DNA of 64,000 nt, taken from NCBI RefSeq assembly GCF_017161445.1, contig NZ_CP071060.1, forward strand, positions 4,340,001-4,404,000, in the 5' to 3' direction. Position 1 is the stretch's first letter. Each line of letters starts with the position of its first letter. Below are positions 58,350-64,000 of this stretch, in pieces. Origin of the DNA: Niveibacterium microcysteis (GTDB taxonomy: Bacteria; Pseudomonadota; Gammaproteobacteria; Burkholderiales; Rhodocyclaceae). The translations under genes were made by a program, and so were the position numbers. A model generated the notes under the pieces. It did not search any database and was not told the DNA's origin. It saw only the letters and a list, made by a program, of their open reading frames with translations.

Positions 58350-59897
58350 TCAGCTTGCCACCCCCGGCGCGACCGGGCTGCGCGCCAGCGCCTCGAGATA
58401 GACCTCGCGATAGCGGCCGAACATCAGCTCATCGGTGTAGTAGCGCTCGACCCGCGCGATGCCCGCCGCCTGGGCCGACTGCCATGCCTCTGGTTGCAGC
58501 AGTTCGATTGCCGCCTCGGCCAGCGCCTGCGGATCGGCGATGCCGACCACCCGGCCCGCCGCGCCCAGCGCACGGTCGTCCTCGTCCAGCCCGTACACCA
58601 GCTGGCGGCAGGATCCGACATCGGTCGCCAGCGTCGGCACGCCGGCGGCGTAGCCTTCGAGGATCACCAGCGGCAGCGCTTCGGAGATGGAGGACAACAC
58701 CACGAGGCCGATCTTGGGCATCAGCTCATCGATCTTCTGGAAGCCGAGGAACTTGAGGTTGTCCTCCAGCCCGAGGCTCGCCACCAGATCACGGCATTCC
58801 TGCGCATAGCCCGGATCTTCGTCCTCCGGGCCGGCGATCCAGCCCTGCACTTCCGGCAGGCGGTTGGCGACGATACGCATGGCGCGGATGAAGGTCTTGA
58901 TGTCCTTGATCGGTACCACGCGGCCGATCAGGCACAGCACTGGCGGCACACCGGGCGCACGCTTCTCGCGCAGCGCCGCCATGCGCTTCACCGCGACACC
59001 GTTCGGGATGTTGCGCGTGCGGGCGGGCTCGGCGCCATCGGTGATCTGGCGCAGCCGGTTCGTTTCGTACAGCGCGATGATCGGGTCGGCGGCGTCGTAG
59101 CACAGCCGCCCGAGCCATTCGAAGAAGCGGATCCACATCGTGCGGAAGTACGACAGCTCCGACGGATCGCGCTGGAACACGTTGCGGTTATCCTGGATCC
59201 ACTCGCTCTGATACAGGTCGATCTTGCGTTCCTTCGTATAGATGCCGTGTTCGGACAGGATCAAGGGCAGCCCGCGCGAGCGCGCGAGCAAGGCGCCGAG
59301 AAAGCCCGCATAGCCGGTGGACACCGAATGCAGTGCGCGCACCGGGATCAGGTCCTTGGCGACGCGAGCCAGCATCCACAGCGGCTGATGCATGATCCGC
59401 ACCGTCCAGAAGTAGTCGACGAAGCTCGGGTCGGTGCAGAAGCGGCGGTAGCTCGACGTGATGACGCCCCAGGCCTGTTCCGAGTGCAGGAAGTCGTCGA
59501 GCGGCAGGCAGCCGCCGGGCGCCAGCTCCGGCGCCAGTGCGGCAAACGCGGACAGGTCTCGCGCGCCATGCTGGCGGAAGGTCTCGTGCAGCATCATCAC
59601 CCGCGCGAACGCGGCCGGGTCACCCTTGCTGGGCTTGACCTCGATGCCGTGACGCACCAGATCGTCGTGCATGAAGTGCGTCTCGACATGCACGACGTTG
59701 TCGGGCAGCGCGTACTTCGGCGCGCCGTAGTCACTGCGGCGGCTGCCGAGAAACACGATCGCGAAGCGGATCTCGGGGAAGGCCCGGATGATCTGGTTCA
59801 CCCAGCTCGACACGCCGCCTGACACAAACGGAAAGGTGCCTTCAAGCAGCAAGGCAACGTCGGCGGAGTCGGCCTTCGGGAACACCGGCTCGCTCAT
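58350..59897 (-). CDS. pelF: Pel exopolysaccharide glycosyltransferase PelF
   Basis: The protein has 515 residues from ATG 59897. GT4 family cytosolic enzyme that polymerises UDP-sugars (GalNAc/GlcNAc) into Pel. N-terminal ADVALLLEGTFPFVSGGVSSWVNQIIRAFPEIRFA is the PelF-specific start. The C-terminal part has SSISEALPLVILEGYAAGVPTLATDVGSC, with the GT4 E-x7-E motif. Length close to that of P. aeruginosa PelF (507). UDP-GlcNAc for it comes from GlmS and GlmU, encoded in the same window but not co-transcribed. ATGA overlap with pelE. Confidence 0.95.
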   Translation of the reverse strand: MSEPVFPKADSADVALLLEGTFPFVSGGVSSWVNQIIRAFPEIRFAIVFLGSRRSDYGAPKYALPDNVVHVETHFMHDDLVRHGIEVKPSKGDPAAFARVMMLHETFRQHGARDLSAFAALAPELAPGGCLPLDDFLHSEQAWGVITSSYRRFCTDPSFVDYFWTVRIMHQPLWMLARVAKDLIPVRALHSVSTGYAGFLGALLARSRGLPLILSEHGIYTKERKIDLYQSEWIQDNRNVFQRDPSELSYFRTMWIRFFEWLGRLCYDAADPIIALYETNRLRQITDGAEPARTRNIPNGVAVKRMAALREKRAPGVPPVLCLIGRVVPIKDIKTFIRAMRIVANRLPEVQGWIAGPEDEDPGYAQECRDLVASLGLEDNLKFLGFQKIDELMPKIGLVVLSSISEALPLVILEGYAAGVPTLATDVGSCRQLVYGLDEDDRALGAAGRVVGIADPQALAEAAIELLQPEAWQSAQAAGIARVERYYTDELMFGRYREVYLEALARSPVAPGVAS

Positions 59898-60892
59898 GCC
59901 GCCCCCCAGAAGCGCAGCAGCGGCTCGAGGCGCGCGACGCTGCGGAAGTCGCGCAAGCCGCCGAGCAGCCGGATCACTTCGCGGTAGTCATGTCGCTCGA
60001 AGGCAAGCTCCGCCAGGTAAGGCACCACGCGCGGCGGCGGAATGCCCAGCTCGGCGGCCCGCCGGTAGGCGGCCTCGGCCTCATCGGCGCGTTTGAGCTC
60101 ATGCAGCAGATGGCCGTGGCGCAGATGCAGGCCGGCGTCGGCGGTTTCGCTCAGCGCCTCTTCAAGGTAACGCAGGGCTTCGCCGGCAGCGTGGCGTCGC
60201 AGGTCGCCCTGCACCAGCCCCTGATAGACGAGTTCCCAGTAAAGCGTGGAGAGCTGCTGTGCAGCGCGTTGCCTCGCGCCGGCGTCATCCGCGGCGGCGA
60301 GGTATTCGGCGCGTGCCGTCTGGATCTGTGCGTTGAGCTTCTTTTCGCGGGTTTCCAGCATGCCGTAGGCAAGCAGACGCAGGTCCTCGCTTGAGTCGCC
60401 CAGCAGGTCGCGCAGCACCGGGCTGGAGAACTGCGCCGGCGCGTTCTGCAGCGCCACCAGTGCCTTCAGGCGTTGGTCGACTGGCGCACGGTCGTTGTTG
60501 AGAAACTGGCGCAGGCCAGCCTGGCGGAAGGCGGTGGCATCGCGCCGCTCATGCGGGTCGAGCGCCGGCAACGCAACCTTGTTGAAGCGCCGCCGGGCCC
60601 GCAGCGCGGGCATCAACGGCAGCGCGAACAGGCCAACACCGATGCCGACGAAGCCGAGCACCGGGATGCAGGCGCTCAGCGCGAAGAACAACAGCCACAC
60701 CGCCACGCGTGGTCGCGCAAAGTCCGCCGGCACCATCAGCAGCGCAAGGCTTGCCAGCACTGCGCTGGCACCGGAATGGGTCAGCATGAAGCCGATGAAC
60801 GCGAGATCCGTTTGCCGCCCGGCCTCGAACATCTGCGCCCAGGCGCCGAGTTCAAGCAGAACGGCGTAGATCGCGAGCTTGATCTGCGACAT
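59894..60892 (-). CDS. pelE: Pel inner-membrane component PelE
   Basis: The protein has 332 residues from ATG 60892. The start overlaps pelD by 41 bases. Two or three N-terminal membrane helices (KLAIYAVLLELGAWAQM; FIGFMLTHSGASAVLASLALLM; VAVWLLFFALSACIPVLGFVGIGVGLFAL) are followed by a cytosolic helical-repeat region with TPR-like units (for example DLRRHAAGEALRYLEEALSETADAGLHLRHGHLLHELKRADEAEAAYRRAAELG, around residues 225-280). This matches PelE, which binds PelD and couples the synthase. Confidence 0.9.
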   Translation of the reverse strand: MSQIKLAIYAVLLELGAWAQMFEAGRQTDLAFIGFMLTHSGASAVLASLALLMVPADFARPRVAVWLLFFALSACIPVLGFVGIGVGLFALPLMPALRARRRFNKVALPALDPHERRDATAFRQAGLRQFLNNDRAPVDQRLKALVALQNAPAQFSSPVLRDLLGDSSEDLRLLAYGMLETREKKLNAQIQTARAEYLAAADDAGARQRAAQQLSTLYWELVYQGLVQGDLRRHAAGEALRYLEEALSETADAGLHLRHGHLLHELKRADEAEAAYRRAAELGIPPPRVVPYLAELAFERHDYREVIRLLGGLRDFRSVARLEPLLRFWGAA

Positions 60893-62228
60893 CGCAGGCC
60901 TCCAGCACATGGGCGAGCAGTTCGCTCGCAGCCGCATCGCCGATCCGCCACGAGCGGCTGCGGATACCCGCCGCATCGAGGCCGATACCACGATCGTTCT
61001 CGATCCAGCGCGACAGCCGCGCGAGGTAGCCGTCCACCGCCTCGCTGCCGGCGAGCGGCATCACCACCAGCAGCGCACTCGGCTGATCCAGCGCACCCCG
61101 CACCAGCCACGACACATCGAGCGCGCGGCGCTGCCGCGCCACCGCCTCGGGCAGATCGCTCTGATCCGGGTTGGGCGCGAAGCTCAGCGCCACCAGCATG
61201 CTCGGCACCGCCGATTCGACCCGCAGGCGGATCAGGCGTTGCAGTTCAAGCGCAAAGGGCTGCGGACAATCCGGCCAGATGCGCGTGAGTTCGCTCACCA
61301 GCTGGGTGCTGGACAGGTCGTCACCGTAGAAACCCAGCATCAGGTTGAGCATCTGCAGGGTTTCCTCCTGCAGCGCGAAGAAGGGCATCGCGTGCACCAA
61401 CATCAGCGCATGCACCTCGCCGCGCGCATCGCTGACCGGTGCCACCGCAATGTAGCGGCTGTCGAGCCGCTCCGGCAGGCTTTCGATCGCGACGTGGACC
61501 AGCACGCGCACACGCTCGGCGTGCCGCACCAACGGATCGTCGACGACGACCTCGAATGCCTCGCCGAGAAACACCGCTTCCGCTGCGCTCGGCTTTCCAT
61601 TTCGCAGCGGCACCAGCGCTGCGCGGTCCACCTGACAATACTGGGCCGTCAGGCGCAGGAATTCACTCGCGGCCGGCAACGCCTGCCCTGCTTGCGCCTG
61701 CCCGACCAGCGCACGCAGCCCAGTCAGCGCATCACGCATCGACACCGGGCGCGACAGCAGTTCCTGCTCCAGCCGGTCGTGCGAGAGGCGCAGCAGATAG
61801 TGGTTGCGCGTTAGCCCGTCGAGCCGTTCGTCGAGGTAGTCCTGCATCGACTCCGCGCGGCGCACCCGGCCGCGCCAGACGGACGAGAACTCGGCGGCCA
61901 GCATCACCGTAATCAATCCACCGAGGAAATACGATTTCGGCAGCGCGTTCCAGCCCGTGCCGTAGCCAATCAGCCCGAACCAGAGCAGGAACACCATGGC
62001 GGCACCGAGCAGACCGACCATCGGGCCGTAACGCAGCGCCAGCACCAGGGGCGCGAGCCAGATCCACGGAAACTCTTCACGCGCGAAGAAGGGGTCGGCG
62101 GGGTTCAGCCATACCCCAAGTGCTACGGCCACCCCGGGCAGCAGCAGGATCTCGACGGCGGCCGAATAGCCGACCCGGTAGGGGGCGAGCAGTCTGCGGA
62201 GCCTGCCGAACAACGGGCGCAAGGGCAT
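60852..62228 (-). CDS. pelD: Pel cyclic-di-GMP receptor PelD
   Basis: The protein has 458 residues from ATG 62228. Four N-terminal membrane helices (to about residue 110), a GAF domain (about 155-310) and a degenerate GGDEF domain. The inhibitory-type RxxD site is RALD in RQRRALDVSWLVRG, equivalent to R367-x-x-D370 of P. aeruginosa PelD. So binding of c-di-GMP and activation of Pel synthesis are expected. The GGDEF active-site loop itself is not conserved. It starts one base after the pelC stop. Confidence 0.94.
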   Translation of the reverse strand: MPLRPLFGRLRRLLAPYRVGYSAAVEILLLPGVAVALGVWLNPADPFFAREEFPWIWLAPLVLALRYGPMVGLLGAAMVFLLWFGLIGYGTGWNALPKSYFLGGLITVMLAAEFSSVWRGRVRRAESMQDYLDERLDGLTRNHYLLRLSHDRLEQELLSRPVSMRDALTGLRALVGQAQAGQALPAASEFLRLTAQYCQVDRAALVPLRNGKPSAAEAVFLGEAFEVVVDDPLVRHAERVRVLVHVAIESLPERLDSRYIAVAPVSDARGEVHALMLVHAMPFFALQEETLQMLNLMLGFYGDDLSSTQLVSELTRIWPDCPQPFALELQRLIRLRVESAVPSMLVALSFAPNPDQSDLPEAVARQRRALDVSWLVRGALDQPSALLVVMPLAGSEAVDGYLARLSRWIENDRGIGLDAAGIRSRSWRIGDAAASELLAHVLEACDVADQARDLRRSA

Positions 62229-62786
62229 TCAGCGTGCGCGCAGGGCCGGCGAGATCAGATCGCGCATGAGCTTTTGCGCCACGCCGGCAAGGGACTCACG
62301 GCTCCAGCCACTCTTTGCGCCGACCGACGACCACACGACACGCCCGTCAGCGACGTCGATCACCTGCACCGACACGCCCACCACCGGCTCGCCATCCACC
62401 CCGACCTTGTAACGCCACTCATGCACCGTGCCACTCAGTGCATAGCGCGCCTCCTGGCCGCGCGCCCATTCGAGCGCCTTGTCGCGTGATGCACCCTGCC
62501 CCGGTTCGAGCAGGCTGTCGTCCTCCAGGCGTTCCGGATAGCTGCGCACATCGGCCACGCCAAGGCTGGGCATCAGTGCCGCCGCCAGGCTGGCGGCGCG
62601 CTGACCGGCGAGCGGGGTTTCGGTGGCGTTGGCGAAGGGCAGCACCGCCCAGCGTGCATCGCGGGCGAAATTGGCCGGGGGCGCGTTATCCAGGGTGGCG
62701 CATCCGGACGCGAGCAGCGCGGCGCCCAAGGCCACGACACGCGCAAAGTGGCCGAACAAACCTGTAGCCCTCATGTAAGCCCCCAT
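62229..62786 (-). CDS. pelC: Pel outer-membrane lipoprotein PelC
   Basis: The protein has 185 residues from ATG 62786, whose A overlaps the pelB stop codon. ATG 62774 is the alternative. Lipobox in LGAALLASGCATLD. The rest is a TolB/ABC-like alpha/beta domain: WAVLPFANATETPLAGQRAASLAAALM, then YALSGTVHEWRYKVGVDGEPVVGVSVQVIDV. PelC forms a dodecameric ring around the PelB pore in P. aeruginosa. Lipidation is inferred from the lipobox. Confidence 0.92.
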   Translation of the reverse strand: MGAYMRATGLFGHFARVVALGAALLASGCATLDNAPPANFARDARWAVLPFANATETPLAGQRAASLAAALMPSLGVADVRSYPERLEDDSLLEPGQGASRDKALEWARGQEARYALSGTVHEWRYKVGVDGEPVVGVSVQVIDVADGRVVWSSVGAKSGWSRESLAGVAQKLMRDLISPALRAR

Positions 62787-64000
62787 CAGAAATCAATCCA
62801 GTAACGCATGCCGAACACCGTGGTCGAGGAGATGCTCGCGGTCTGCCCCTGCTCGCGCCGGAAGTCGATCGCAGCGTGGTCAGCACCGAAGACACTGCCC
62901 GCCAGCCCGGCCGAGGCATCAAAACCGAGCCCCGCAGTACTGTTCCAGGTCATGCCAAGGCTGCCGTATGGCCGCCAGCTGCGACTGTAGTCGGTCGCGA
63001 ATTTCGTGTCGCTGCGCAAGCGCAAGCCCACCAGATCATAGCCCTGCGGTAACAGCGAGGCGATCGGCACCTCGGCCGCAGGCCCGCTTGGCGGCACATC
63101 GGAGCTGCTCGTCCGGTAACGGCTCACGAAGGCCTCGCCGTAGAGATCACGCGACTGCTGGCGGAACGCATGGCTGTAGTTGAGCGACAGCAACCGGCCA
63201 TAGCCCAGGGTCTGCGCCGCCTGAGTCGCGTAGCGCGACCACTCGAACTGCACCGATACCCGATCGCGCGCATCGATGGCCCATCCCGCCTCGACCGCCG
63301 CCAGGTCACGCCAGCCCAAGGCGCGCAGCGCCAGCGTTTCGGTTGCCGGATCGCGCCATGCAAGCTTCCAGCCCACGTCGGCATTGGCGAAGACTCGAAC
63401 GTTCTGCTCCGCTCGCAGCCCGGTCCAGCGCTCGGCGGCGGCATGGCTGCCGGCCTCGAACCGCAGGCTTCCGTCATCCGTACGCCAGGCAAGCCCGAGG
63501 GTGCCCACGCGGGTATCGGGCACCGCGAAGCCAGCGTCCGGCACGCTGCGCAGCGTCTCCCCGATCGAGGCGCTGATGCGCAAGGCCGGCGTCAGCTGCG
63601 TCGCCACCGCAAGCGTAGCCTGCTGCTCGCGCCAGTTGCCGCCCTCACCGAACCGGCCATAGTCCGCTGCGCTGATGTCGGCGTCGACCCGGCTGGCCTG
63701 TGTCGGCAGTACTTCAGCCAACTGCAGCTGCAAGGCCTCATCGTCGCGCTGCAGGCTCTGCGCCTCAAAGGCTACCGTCGCCGCGAGTGCATCGTCACCG
63801 CGATTGCGCGCGACAGTGATCTGATCGTAGCGTGCCGCAGCGCCACCCCAGCGGTCCTGCAGCGCGGCTGCGCGCGTCATGTCGCCTTCGTTGATCGCGG
63901 CGGCCATGTCCGCCCACAGCGGCAACTGCTCGTGCCGCGCATAGGCCGACCACAGGTAGCCGCGCACCGCTTCGGGCAGGGCCTGATCCTGGTACCAGGC
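62786..64000 (-). CDS. pelB: PelB outer-membrane porin, C-terminal part (5' end outside window)
   Basis: A frame of 404 codons runs open from the right edge to the stop at 62786. It is the beta-barrel domain of PelB: after a last TPR-like stretch (DMTRAAALQDRWGGAAARYDQITVARNRGDDALAATVAF), strands such as QATLAVATQLTPALRISASIGE and DRVSVQFEWSRY alternate. The protein ends in the aromatic FGMRYWIDF required for outer-membrane assembly. PelB exports Pel, guided by its TPR domain to PelA. The pelA gene and N-terminal pelB are expected just to the right. Confidence 0.92.
   Translation of the reverse strand, partial: AWYQDQALPEAVRGYLWSAYARHEQLPLWADMAAAINEGDMTRAAALQDRWGGAAARYDQITVARNRGDDALAATVAFEAQSLQRDDEALQLQLAEVLPTQASRVDADISAADYGRFGEGGNWREQQATLAVATQLTPALRISASIGETLRSVPDAGFAVPDTRVGTLGLAWRTDDGSLRFEAGSHAAAERWTGLRAEQNVRVFANADVGWKLAWRDPATETLALRALGWRDLAAVEAGWAIDARDRVSVQFEWSRYATQAAQTLGYGRLLSLNYSHAFRQQSRDLYGEAFVSRYRTSSSDVPPSGPAAEVPIASLLPQGYDLVGLRLRSDTKFATDYSRSWRPYGSLGMTWNSTAGLGFDASAGLAGSVFGADHAAIDFRREQGQTASISSTTVFGMRYWIDF

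Noticed and set aside
58290..59822. 510-residue plus-strand frame opposite pelF
   Set aside because: Shadow of a secure glycosyltransferase gene with Arg/His/Gln-rich composition.

Overview
The window is from a high-GC bacterial chromosome, most likely a betaproteobacterium of the Rhodocyclales (Azoarcus/Thauera/Zoogloea relatives). The basis is gene content: a pel exopolysaccharide operon, a PEP-CTERM protein, torF-glnK-amtB behind a sigma-54/NtrC promoter, and metE/metR/metK. This placement is inferred from recognised families, not from a marker gene.

Region 1 (1-14549) is a chromosomal integron cassette array. It has 28 attC recombination sites, most of them 90 bp, separating 29 cassettes of about 370-680 bp. 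Every cassette gene and every attC reads on the minus strand, so the array runs leftwards from an attI-like junction at 14543-14549 and continues past the left edge. No integrase gene lies beside the attI-like end. The four left-most cassettes resemble immunity proteins of toxin systems (Imm50-like, Imm11-like, SMI1/KNR4, Tdi1/DUF1851). Others encode small membrane proteins, exported or lipoprotein-type proteins, a HEPN-like protein, a DUF695 and a DUF2489 protein, a TonB C-terminal domain, and unknowns.

Region 2 (14550-16300) is mostly non-coding, with short repeats and one HAD-family gene. It separates the array from the 3' end of glmS.

Region 3 (16302-38387) holds housekeeping genes: glmS and glmU (UDP-GlcNAc supply), Lrp regulators, a MaoC/phosphotransacetylase fusion, a PfpI protein, uppP, a PEP-CTERM protein, a YqiA esterase, rarD, an RNase II-type exonuclease, a TonB-like protein, aroE, mtgA, methionine gamma-lyase with its divergent Lrp regulator, the nitrogen-regulated torF-glnK-amtB operon, and ubiK.

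Region 4 (38508-49136) has cytochrome b561, two YceI proteins, and a dipeptide/oligopeptide ABC transporter. The transporter has two binding proteins, and DsrE and GNAT genes sit inside the operon.

Region 5 (49128-54233) is methionine/SAM metabolism: metE, divergent metR with a MetR box, and metK with a candidate attenuator leader.

Region 6 (54437-64000) has two LpxL-type acyltransferases, a GNAT, and the pel operon on the minus strand (pelB partial, then pelC, D, E, F, G). PelD keeps the RxxD cyclic-di-GMP site.
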